Below, piece by piece: positions 34,768-45,685 of a stretch of 64,000 nucleotides of DNA. Location: the NCBI GenBank assembly GCA_022497145.1, contig MU385859.1, forward strand, positions 682,001 through 746,000, read 5' to 3'. The translations under genes and the position numbers were made by a program. Below the pieces are notes generated by a model. That model was given only the letters and a program-made list of their open reading frames with translations, searched no databases and had not been told where the DNA came from. Source of the stretch: Rostrohypoxylon terebratum. Its lineage: Eukaryota; Ascomycota; Sordariomycetes; Xylariales; Hypoxylaceae. Numbering within the stretch: the stretch's first letter is position 1; each line of letters starts with the position of its first letter.

Positions 34768-34919
34768 CTGTCAATACTTACCCAATCCTACATAATCTTT
34801 TTTTTACCTAATTTTCCAGGACACAGGAACCAAAACGTCAACGACATACATCCCTGACCCTCGTCATCTTGACACCACATACATCACATCACTCTTTTAA
34901 CCGTAATTAACTATCAATT

Positions 34920-37134
34920 ATGGCTCTCGCGACTCAATTTGAGGGCGTGCTTCCGCTGCACATGGTCCAGAAGCCGCCGTTCATGGTAGAATCTCCAGGC
35001 GCTGAGGAGGTCGAAGGAGAAACGAAACCATATAGACACGTCAAAGCTAAGGATGGCCTTCTCAACCGCCCTGCACCTCACATTGCCACCACATACGACA
35101 TCCTAATCGAAAGCGCAAACAAGCACGGTGATAAACACGCCATAGGTTCTCGCAAACTTATTACTACTCACACCGAGACTAAGAAGGTTTCCAAGGTTGT
35201 CGACGGTGTCAAGAAGGAGGTCGATAAGCAATGGACTTACTTCGAGTTATCCCCCTACACATTCCTCACCTACAACGAGTACAAAACCCGAGCTCTACTT
35301 GTAGGCGCTGGTTTAAGAAAGCTGGGCCTTGAGCCCGGCGATGTACTACACATATTCGCAACCACAAGGTAAAAGCGAACCTATTCTATATGCGATCGTC
35401 GCGAGAAACTAATTTTGTAAACTTAGCGCCAATTGGTTATGTATGGCCCATGGCTGTGCCTCCCAATCCATCACAATTGCGACGGCCTACGATACGCTCG
35501 GCTCAGATGCTGTCGAGTACTCCCTGACCCAGACGAACGCGAAGGCGATGTATACCGACCCTCACCTCCTGAAGACCGCAAGTCGCCCACTAAAGAATGC
35601 GACGGATGTAAAAATCCTAATCTACAACGACTCCTCCAATATTCCCATCAGTGACGAGGAACTGGAGAACTTCAAGACCGCAAATTCTCACCTTACAATA
35701 TACTCCTACACCGATCTTATCACCCTCGGCAAACTAAACCCCACAGACCCGGTACCGCCAAAAGCTACCGACATGTGCTGTATCATGTACACCTCTGGCT
35801 CATCCGGAACACCAAAAGGTGTGCCTATCACTCACGAAGGTATTGTCGCCGGTATTACGGGCGTATATACCGTTATTGAGGAGGCGGTCTCTTATCGAGA
35901 CACAATCCTAGCCTACCTTCCCCTCGCTCACATTTTGGAGATGGCTGTAGAGAACCTAGTTATGTATATTGGAGGTACGCTAGGCTACGGGTCTCCGCGC
36001 ACGCTATCCGACTCCTCGACACGCAATTGCGCTGGTGATATGCGCGAACTGGCTCCCACCGTCATGGTTGGCGTCCCCCAAATATGGGAGACTATCAGGA
36101 AGGGTATCGAATCAAAGGTCAACGGTGGCGGCCTATTGTTGAGGAACGTTTTCTGGGGTGCCTACGGTCTAAAGTCCTTACTCACATCTGTCGGCTTACC
36201 TGGCGGAGGAATAATCGATGCTCTCATATTCAAGCAGGTGCGCAACATGACAGGTGGAAGAGTCAGGTTGCTGTTCAACGGTGCTAGCGGAATTTCCGAC
36301 GGCACGAGGCAATTCGTGAGTTTGGTGCTTGCGCCCATGATCACAGGTTACGGTCTCACAGAGACATGCGCAAACGGTGCTTTGGGCTGCCCCTTACAGT
36401 GGACGCGAAACGCGATCGGACCTGTGCCAGCCTCGTTGGAAATCAAACTCGTCAGTTTGCCCGAACTAGGGTATGACGCCAAGAGTACGCCACCGCAAGG
36501 TGAAATTTTGCTTCGGGGATTACCCGTATGCAAAGAGTACTACAAGAACCCCGAAGAGACTGAGAAGGCATTCACGGCGGATGGATGGTTCCGGACGGGC
36601 GACATCGGTGAGTTCGACTCTGTCGGACACGTCAAGGTCATCGATCGTGTCAAGAACCTAGTCAAGATGCAGGGAGGCGAGTACGTCGCGCTCGAGAAGC
36701 TCGAGGCTGTATACCGTGGCAGCGAGTTCGTCCACAACATCATGATCCACGGCGACGGCGAGCACCCCCGTGCCATCGCCGTCGTAAGCCCTAACGAGAA
36801 ACCGCTCCACGAGCTTGCGAAAAAGCTCGGCGTCGACAACGCCCACGCCCACTCCGACCCGAAGGTCTTGGACGCGGTGCACAAGGACTTGATCGTTGTA
36901 GGCAAGAAGGCCGGATTAACGGGGCTCGAGACGGTCGTCGGTGTTGTGCTCGTTGAGGATGAATGGACGCCCACAAGTGTAAGTTCAAAATGCCCCCACA
37001 ATCTCCCCCCTTTTCCCACTAAGTACTAACAAAGACAACAGGGTCTCGTCACAGCAACACAGAAGGTGAACCGAAGGGCGCTAAGAAGCCACTACAAAAA
37101 ACAAATCGAGGAATGCTTTAAGAGGTCGGGCTAG
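34920..37134 (+). CDS. FAA1: Long-chain fatty acyl-CoA synthetase (FAA1/FAA4 type)
   Basis: Activates long-chain fatty acids to acyl-CoA by way of an acyl-adenylate, for lipid synthesis, import and beta-oxidation. The exons are 34920-35368, 35427-36978 and 37042-37134, giving 697 residues, the size of yeast Faa1. The AMP-binding P-loop YTSGSSGTPKGVPITH, the segment YGLTETCANG, and the family signature DGWFRTGDIGEFDSVG with KNLVKMQGGEYVALE are all present. The short last exon supplies the catalytic-lysine region (ATQKVNRRALRSHYKK). There is no clear signal peptide or peroxisomal SKL tail, which fits the cytosolic or membrane-associated Faa1/4 class rather than the peroxisomal one. The symbol means the Faa1/Faa4 group, not strict orthology. 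Confidence 0.94.
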
Positions 37135-38042
37135 GCTTTCTTTGTCCGCTGTAACTCGTACACGTGATCTCTCCGTATCCTAACGCAATAAACATGCCGA
37201 CTATGACGTGGATGTGGGTGTTCGAAGCTGGTTTCGGCTTCGGGTACTGGTGCTGGCTCGGACGAATTTGAAACTGGTGGTCTTTGTATATTAATGTCAT
37301 GGCGTGTCGTTGGGTGGCACGCGTTGCTGGTGCTTGATGTGGTAGTATAATATTACGAGGAATTATTTTATGCTTGAGGCTTTGAACATGCTTGCTGCCG
37401 GGTATCTACCTATGGATGTGAATGTCGCTGTGTCCCTTAGTAAAGGCGAAGGGTAAGGGATACGAGCAACACGATATACCTTGTCGAAGATACTCGATGG
37501 AAATTCATGGATGGGATACCGGAGGTCCGTGGTCTCGAAGGTTGTACATTCTGTAAAAGATCTCTATTGTCAACAGTTACAAGAGAATCACCATCAGAAT
37601 AATTTAAATGATTTCATAGATTTATTTTCGTACAATAATAACGATAACTATTTACATATAACACAAATCAGGATTCCATAACAGAGTTTTATCTCCGAAA
37701 CGAGTCTCAAATCAAGATTGTTGAAAAAGAAAGGCAGAAACATGGGGTCGAATAGGAGATTATCCGAGCCCCCAACCCCCCCGGATCCAACGCCGTCTAT
37801 ATAGTACTAAGAAAAAGGGGAAGAAGCCCCCGGCCACAGAGACCACCATCTCCTGAAACCCCGCCGGTAATGCTCGTCCGCCAACGACCCAAGCCGCGTC
37901 CTCTCCCACGTAGCCGTAGATGCCGTTTTCCATGGTAGCCGCCGATGAGCCGTGTTCTCCGATATTCATAAGACCAATGCACGTCTCGCGTCGAACCTGA
38001 TCGATCCGTCCAGCATGAATAGTTAGATATTTTCCAGGACCA
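37135..38042. other. Convergent intergenic region, no gene recognised
   Basis: A frame on the minus strand (37760-38206) overlaps the end of the deubiquitinase gene but resembles nothing known. I see no other coding signal between the two convergent genes. Confidence 0.5.
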
Positions 38043-41000
38043 CTAGCGCGACTGCGTTCTAGCTCCCAGGGCCTTCTCCCAATCAAAAGGTATGTCCCTC
38101 CGCTTATAAAATAGCTGGACCGGCGTACAATAGTCCACGCATTCTTGCAGGCGTTCAATCGTGGTGTGCCATTCCTTTCCCTGAACAAAAGAGACTTGAC
38201 TATCATTGAACAGAGTCCATTTGTCTTTTTGCTGCGTCCGGGTGTGGGTCCAGTAATGACCGGAGTTGACGGTATTGCCTCTATGAGTTATTATGGCATA
38301 GAGATCGTATTCAGTTGGAACTGCGAGGTTACGGTTATACGGCTCGTTCGCAAGGCTTCCAATTTGTTGCCGTGTTGGCAAATCAACCGTCCATGGATCC
38401 AAATCGATGTCCTCTGGAAACTCGAACGGATAAGTACGTTTAAGGTACGCACCTGTATTCATGTTGAACTCATATCTCAGGACCATAACACGCAATATAC
38501 GTGGTAATGACAGGAAGCGGCGATGTTCTATTGCCTCTTTCGCACCACATTGTGAGCATGTTACATTGACGGTAGCTGGTCGGCGATCTTCCTCCAAGGC
38601 TTCCTCCAGTGAGGAACCTTCCTTTTCAAGACTTCGCACGATGATGTGCACTTCATCCTGAATGATATAATGCACCTTGTGACATTGTGTGCATTCATAT
38701 GCCACCATATTGTTGTGGTGAAAATGCTTGTCCATGAAGTTGATTTCTCTCCGCGTCTGCATGTTTAGAAATAATCTCGCGTGGGCTGCTTCGACCATCG
38801 AATTTGCATTACGCGGTATAGGATTCAATCGCAGTGGCGTTCGAGTAGTTACATTTGTCTCGGCCGCTAATTGCTGGTGAAAAAAAGAACATATCTCATC
38901 GACGTCATGTTGATGCTGATCTCCCAGCCTGATCATGGCACCATTATCCGTCATATATCTTGTGCTGAGAGACCTGATGTATTGCTTTAATTTAGGTCAG
39001 TATGAATTTGACGATACTGCGGGATAGGAAACACACCAGCAATGTTGTCGCCCTTATTGCTTTAAAGGATCTCCCATGCATCCAACGAAACAAATTCTTT
39101 AATATCTTACCCATCAATTGTGGCCTAGTAGGATTGAATGTTTCAATATGGCGCCAGTTCTCAGGCCATTCAGGTTCTAATATTTCATCGATGAAGCCAG
39201 GCGTGTGGATGAGTGCTTGCAGAGTAGAATTACAGTAACACCAAGTCCCATCACTCATAAGTCCAGTTTCCATACGACGGTCAGAGGTTGACTGTGATCT
39301 GGCGGTCGTCGCCATAGCAATGGCACCGATGTCTGCCTCATCATCCCTAGATTCCAAACCACTATATCTAGTTCTAGGGACAGCCGGAGCCGGTCGACTG
39401 GGGGGAGCCAGTGCCATATCCGATACAAACTCGTGGTGCTGGCTATCAAATTCTCTGTGGATAGGAGCAATCATCGATTCTGGATTACCTCCAATACTCG
39501 GGTAACGGCGAACGAAATCGTCTCTACTTTTAACGTAGTCGAATTCCGGGATTCCCATCCTATCTTCCTGAATCAAGCCCTCGAACTGATCAATCTCGCC
39601 TTGAGTAAGGGTCTTTGCCCGAGTTCGATACTGCCTTCCGGCCTGACTCCTGGCCGTAGATCTCGCGCTGAGAGGCATATACTTTGATGCGGTATCGGAG
39701 GTTTCGAGAGAAATTTCCCCAAATTCATTTAGCCACGAAGCCAAACCACCATTTAATAGCTTTGGGCTATTTCGGAGTGGTCTGCTGTAGCTGTAATGAG
39801 ACAGAGCTTGTCGTATACTATGTAAAACCATTTCTCGGGGATCCCCTGTTATTCTAGTCGGCACGTATGCGCTTTGCTGGTCATAGAAGACTACTAAATC
39901 AACCTTATCACGTTGCTCGATAGCGAGCTTCTCGTTTGGAGGGGCTAGCACCATACTATCGGCAATCTCGTCCGCCGATATGTTTTCTCGCATGAGAATC
40001 TCGGGCTCGACACAAATCGTCCTAGGGGATCTAATATGTCCCTCATCGAAAGCTTGACGATCACGTACATCGATAAGTAGGATTTGAACGCCACGGGCCA
40101 TAAGATTCGCAAGAGTGGCAGCTGCTATAATCTCTCCCTGCGGAATCTTAACTTGGGTTGCTTGAGAAGGCGGTTGAGAGCTGTAATATGACTGAGCTGT
40201 AGCAAATTGCTCCATGTTGAAGACTGCCATTGTGTTTTCCGTAAGACTACGAGCAGACGTGGTAGGGGCCGAGGCGATGGAATTGGTCCGACTAAACATG
40301 CCGCGAGGAGTGCTAGATGGAAGATTGGCGATTTCGCTTGTGACAGTGCCTCGAGCGGGACTATATATTGCTTCTGGGAGCTTTGGCATTTCTGGCGTAG
40401 ACGTATTTACTAACGGCAACGTAGGGGGGTTGCCCGGTTTCTCTGGCTTCTGAGAGTCACGCAGACGTGCAAATCGACTGGCGAGATCTTCCGGAGATTC
40501 CTTCGAAACCTGACGGATCGCATTTCCATGTAGTGCTCGTGGTTTCGGTTGTACCGGAGGTTTCCCTTGAGGCTCCCCCCTGATAGACGTGTCGGAATTA
40601 TTTGTGTTGCCATTCTGATTCGAGGTATCGACCGCATTTTGGATACCATTACTTCGAGTGTCCGTGGAACTGTTCGTTCGAGCTTGTGGGATCGTCGCCG
40701 GAGGAGCATTAGACAATTGCATACGGGTGAGTTCAGCGGAGATCTTCGAAGACGAAGTCGGCTTCGCACCACTCCTCCGGTTATCTTCTTTAATATCTTC
40801 CTTGATCTTGTCGAAGACAGCGCCATTGGTGGTTATCTTCGTTTTAAGGGCGTTGTATAAACGATTCAATTGTCCCGGGTCGGATTTCAAGGAGGGATAA
40901 TCTTTATGCCTAGGTACCTTATCGACAGCGATGGTAAATGCCTTGATATATTCCTGCAATGCTAAGTCTGGACGTCGAAAGTCATTGTATGTCATTGCCT

Positions 41001-41277
41001 GCCGCATATGGGCATCGCCAATCTCTAGGACCTTACGTAGTGGAGTGTGGGGGTCGAGATCCACGCCAACAGATACCAAGTCCTCTATATGACGGTATGG
41101 TGCCTTTCCTGCGCCAGAATTACTACCGGATCCATGTCCACCGTTGGTCATCGGAGTGATCCTCATCGCATGTGCGCCGGGTCCAGGAAGGACTGAATTT
41201 TCTGTGATAGCGGCGGAACTCATGGTGTCGTAGGTACGGCGCTCGTTGTCATACCGTGGGTGAGACACAGGCGGCAT
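38043..41277 (-). CDS. DOA4: DOA4/USP8-type ubiquitin carboxyl-terminal hydrolase with altered catalytic box
   Basis: Domain order matches Doa4/USP8 enzymes, which recycle ubiquitin from endosomal cargo at ESCRT sites. The exons on the minus strand are 39037-41277 and 38043-38984 with a 52-bp intron, giving 1060 residues. A USP8-like dimerisation/MIT-type helical domain lies at about residues 60-150. A rhodanese-like domain follows at about 370-540 (VQILLIDVRDRQAFDEGHI). The USP domain begins at about residue 670. The Cys box reads GLMSDGTWCYCNSTLQ: catalytic Cys680 is kept, but the usual Asn five residues before it is Ser and the adjoining Thr is Trp. The zinc finger Cys pairs (CTQC and CSQC), the His box NSGHYWTH and the FNDSQV Asp are present. 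The gene is next to VPS27, which acts in the same endosomal pathway. Activity is uncertain. Confidence 0.85.
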
Positions 41278-42556
41278 TCAACAACGGCGAGATGATTGCG
41301 ACTAAGATGCGACCGAAGAGCAGGTGAAGTTTTCAGGTGAAGTTTTCGTGAAGTTTTCAAGTGAAGTGTTGCATATACGAAGAAGGCGTAGGGCTATAAG
41401 ATGAATTGAAACTGCTTTTTGAATTAATCTCGGATGGGGTATCGAAAACCTTTGTAACCAGACACAAGCCAAATTGCGACCAAGGAGACAAGAGTCTTAT
41501 GTACCGCTACTATCTTCGGGACAGAGACTGGAATGAAGGGAGCATCCTTTTAGAGCTAGCAATGGGTCTGCTAACGTCGCGGTGCCAGGAGAGGAGAGGA
41601 TGTGGAAGGAGGACAAGAACGGAAAGAGGAGGAAATTTTGAAAGAATCAGGAGAACAGAGAGAAAGAAAATGCGGAAATGAATAGACAATGAAAATAGTC
41701 CTGGAGTCTCTCAGTCCTGGTAGACTACCTATCATCAGTATCATCAGTCCCCGATGAACCAATGACAACTAGAAAGAAGAGCTTGACCGATCGGTCTGCT
41801 AGTTGAATGCGTCGATATCATTTGTGAAGATTCTTATTTCATTGTTTATTGTTTGTTGTTGGTGTTGGTGTTGGGCGCATAGTATAATTTGAAGCAATCC
41901 GTGGATAATGGTAATAATGATCTTGGTTCTTGGTTCTTGGTTCTCTCAGGATCTAGAGGTGTACCACAGCAGTAGTAGTACCTACCTTAGGATTAGGTAT
42001 TACGTAAGGTTGGTTTTGGGTTAGATTGGAAGACTGGAACCCTGTCAGGTACATCCAAGGCTGTTATTAGTAAGCAGGCGTTTTGAGGGGCCATCAGATG
42101 CCTGGATCCCAGCCCTGGAGGTACTATCTATCCAGTCAGCCAGTGAAATAAAAAACGCCACATTCGCCTCAAATGCAAATATTATGTAATACAGCTAGGT
42201 ACACCTACTGACCTACGTAACATGTACCCACAATAGCTAGGCAGTCACGTCCTCCGGGTTATGTACTTCCTAGGTAAGCCAATACGTAGTATATGCGTAG
42301 GTACTGTACCTACGACGTAGTAGGACCTAGGTCCTACTGCTTTCGACTCCAAGGTTGACGCTCCTTGCACAGTGAAATGTTCATTATCCATTATCCATCA
42401 TCTTCACCAACATCTACCATTTGACGTGTACCTACATCGTCGCGCAGCTTGATTCTTTTTGTTCAATGAGCAAACCCCATTTTCATGCATTCCTACCTGC
42501 TATAAAGCTAACAACTTACCGCGACGAGTTTGTCCGATACGCTTTCGCATCGCAAG
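41278..42556. promoter_or_regulatory. Divergent promoter region, DOA4-like and VPS27 genes
   Basis: The 1.3-kb gap lies between two divergent genes of the endosomal sorting pathway. It contains a copy of the 18-bp element (42306-42323) followed directly by GACCTAGGTCC. An upstream ATG at 42466 opens a frame that overlaps the VPS27 start in another phase; whether it is in the mRNA is unknown. Confidence 0.45.
42306..42323 (+). repeat. 18-bp dispersed element, copy 3
   Basis: Identical to the copies at 25667 and 33556, here 234 bp before the VPS27 start codon and followed by a GACCTAGGTCC palindrome. Confidence 0.9.
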
Positions 42557-45049
42557 ATGATGGGAGGTTGGTGGTCTTCCTCGGCCAACAGCGCCTTGGA
42601 CGAACAGATTGAAAAGGCAACCGGCAGTAGTCTGTAAGTGCCAGATTTTCTTCGGACGAACCTCTTTCTCTCTCTCTCTCTTCCTCCTCCTTCTTTCTTC
42701 GATTTCGTGTATTATATGATTTGTGAGATGGCTAACGACCTGGGATCCAGAGAGGATATTCCCCTCAACCTTGAAATCTCCGATGTTATCAGATCCAAGA
42801 CTGTCCAACCCAAGGAAGCTATGCGATCGCTGAAACGCCGCATCGGTAATAAGAACCCAAACACCCAGCTAAGTGCGTTGAATGTACGGATCTTTCTTCT
42901 CCACTTTCAATTATCAAATTTTGTCGCTCGATATTGACATTTGTCGTAGTTGACGGATACTTGCGTCAAGAATGGCGGTTCTCATTTTCTCGTTGAGATA
43001 GCCTCTCGAGAATTCATGGACAACCTAGTCTCTCTTCTTCATGCCGTCGGACCCGCCGCCGTAAACCTAGAAGTTCGGGCCAAGATATTGGAATTAATAC
43101 AATCCTGGGCCGTGGCTACCGAAGGCCGCTACGACTTGAAATACATCGGCGAGACTTATCAAACACTGCAAAGGGAGGGTTTTCAATTTCCTCCTCGGAC
43201 TACCGTAGCAAGCAGCATGATCGATAGTAGCGCCGTACGTGTCACGCTCGACCGCTCATTTTGAAGGGGCCTCCCTCTCTAAACGTAGCTAACTAGTTGA
43301 CTGTAGCCTCCGGAGTGGACTGATTCTGATGTCTGTATGCGATGCCGCACCCCCTTTACGTTTACGAACCGAAAACATCACTGCCGCAACTGCGGCAATT
43401 GCTTCGATCAACAATGCTCTACCAAGACGCTCCCTTTGCCCCATCTAGGCATCATGCAGCCCGTACGGGTCGATGACGGTTGCTACGCCAAACTTATAGA
43501 CAGGTCTACTAAAGGCGGCTTTGGCAGACAAGAGCGTTCACCTACGAGTCCATCGTTCCCACACAAAAATCGCAGTTCATCTGTCATGCAGCCTCGGAAC
43601 GCCCGAGTCGACGACGCTTTCGACGAAGATCTCAAAAAGGCGCTAGCCATGAGTTTAGAAGAAGTGCAGGGACATCCAAAGGGGTATGTTCCTCCTATGA
43701 ACAATACCCCATCGGTTTCCCACATAAAACCGGACGTTCGTTCGTCGGCGACTACAGGAGCATCAGAGGAAGAAGACGAGGATCTCAAGGCCGCCATCGC
43801 AGCGTCTTTGGCAGATATGGAGGAGCAGAAGCAGAAGCATTCTGCAGCATTAAAGCAGCATACGAACAAGCCAGATAGCGCATCGGTTATTTCATTTGCA
43901 CTACCAAAAAACGATTACGAACTCACGCCTGTAGAAGCTGAAAATATCAATCTCTTCTCTACACTAGTCGACAGATTGCAAAGTCAACCCCCCGGTACGA
44001 TTCTGAGGGAACCGCAGATTCAGGAGCTTTATGATTCCATTGGAGCTTTACGTCCAAAATTGGCGCGGACATACGGAGAGACGATGAGCAAGCACGGTAT
44101 GTCTGGTCTAAAGCCTAGAGATAGATTCATGCACTGCGCTAACCATCATACAGATACGCTTCTCGATTTGCATGCTAAATTATCTACTGTCGTCCGATAT
44201 TATGATAGGATGTTAGAGGAGCGCTTGTCGAAGGCTTATAATCAGCACAGTATCGGTGGCTACGCTCCGCCCGCCCCCACACAGCAGTCGGGTCCCTATC
44301 CTCCGGTACAATCGTCCGCAAGCAGGGCCTCCGTATCGGCGGAGAACTTCTACACAGGCGAGCAACTACAGGATCCAAGCAGAGCCTCTGCGCCCCAGTA
44401 CCATCAACACACTCAGCAAGGCCCGCAGCAACAATTTGTAAGCTACGACAAGAGAGCTTCGATATCAATGTCTCCCGGGAACCAATATCCCCATCATGGA
44501 GTTCAGAGAAGCGACAGTTGGCAACAACAGCAAGGGCCCTCGGCCCCAGTCCAGTATACTAATCAGGCAAATTTCAACCCGAATGATCCTTCACGAGCTA
44601 ACCACGCATCTCATCCATCTCCTCGAACTTCCCTCAGCAAAGCTCCAGAGTCGGTCGGGGCATCAACAGCTGACCCCAATGCGTCTTACTACTATAATAA
44701 CCCACAACCCAACAATGACCGCGCGACGCCAAATGTTCCTGTGGAAGTGGCACCTTCGCCATATCCAAATCTTCAGCACACAATGAGTTACCCAGGGCAG
44801 TCCGTACCCCCGACGCCTGCCTCGGTTCCTGCGCAGCCGTCCCAGTCTCTACAACAATATCAACAGACAGGCCATCAAATACAACAGCCATATTGGCAAC
44901 AACATCAACAGCAGCAACAAGATCAAGCAGCTCAGGGGTACCAAACAACTGGGCCTGGATACTCCGGATATACGCAGGACCCATTTCCTATCGTTCCTCA
45001 ACATGCGCCTAAGCAATCCATTGTAGAGGAGAGTTTAATAGACTTGTAG
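42557..45049 (+). CDS. VPS27: VPS27, ESCRT-0 subunit (VHS, FYVE, UIM)
   Basis: Binds ubiquitinated cargo and PI3P on endosomes and recruits ESCRT-I. The exons are 42557-42633, 42751-42883, 42950-43234 and 43307-45049, giving 745 residues. The VHS domain covers about residues 10-150 (LNLEISDVIRSKTVQPKEAM, LTDTCVKNGGSHFLVEIASR). The FYVE finger covers about 169-230 with the WTDSD motif and RKHHCRNCG. Two ubiquitin-interacting motifs (LKKALAMSLEEV, LKAAIAASLADM) and a helical Hse1-binding region follow, then a Gln/Pro-rich tail. The last residues EESLIDL form a clathrin box as in yeast Vps27. In the FYVE finger two zinc-ligand positions are Asp199 and Asp221 instead of Cys. Intron 1 is CT-rich and ends after a GCTAACG branch site. 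Confidence 0.94.
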
Positions 45050-45685
45050 GTTGTCTAAAATGGGCAGAATACAGTAGGCGGGTCTCTAAGGCGCAGAGGC
45101 TGGGAGGTTCATAACATCGTTGGCGAAATCGTCCCATAATTGAATGAATGATAAATTTGACTAGCCTGCACAATATGCGACTGCTATAGATGAAAAACTT
45201 GACGCTGTCTATAACGTGTGGAGTATTATCTGCCTGGGAAAAAAAACATATTACGTCATTTCGAGTACCTCCACCACTACCTACCTAGTAGGCACTTATT
45301 ACATAAGTCTTGAAGTCCTAAGTCGAGTGCCACCTACATACAGGTAGCACCTACTACATACCTAGGATGTACCTAGTACCTTTGGCATACGAAGTACATG
45401 CCAGGTGTGTGGTAAATTCAATGTAATGCCTGTGGCTGTGCGGCTGTGCGGGTACAGGACCCCTCATAATACCCCTCCCCCAGTTATTACCTACTACGTA
45501 CCTAGCTCAACCTTAGTAGAACTTAAAGCTACGGGCTACTACTACTACTAAGTTCCTTTCCGCATTTGCATTCGCATTTATATTCGCATTTGTATTTGCC
45601 CATAAACAATAAATCAACTCTTTCAACTGTCAAAATCAAAGTTTTTTTTTCACAATCTTTCCTATATTTCTGGTCAGTCAGCAAA
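45050..45685. promoter_or_regulatory. Intergenic, HBS1 promoter
   Basis: This gap separates co-oriented genes and is dense in ACCTACCTAGTAGG, ACCTAGGATGTACCTAG and CATACGAAGTAC words (45270-45400 and 45485-45510). CATTTGC-type direct repeats lie in the likely 5' UTR near 45560-45600. Confidence 0.45.

Larger units (their letters stand above)
33143..34919. promoter_or_regulatory. Divergent promoter region, CCT5 and acyl-CoA synthetase genes
   Basis: This 1.8-kb gap carries a copy of the 18-bp element (33556-33573), a GTACGAAGTAC palindrome just before it, ATCAAAGC repeats at 34156-34182 and CTCGCAA repeats at 34744-34767. No coding sequence is supported; short frames at 33234-33479 and 33545-33739 have no family match. 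Confidence 0.45.

Noticed and set aside
37760..38206. Minus-strand frame overlapping the deubiquitinase 3' end
   Set aside because: It overlaps a well-supported coding exon in another phase, and its sequence matches nothing known.
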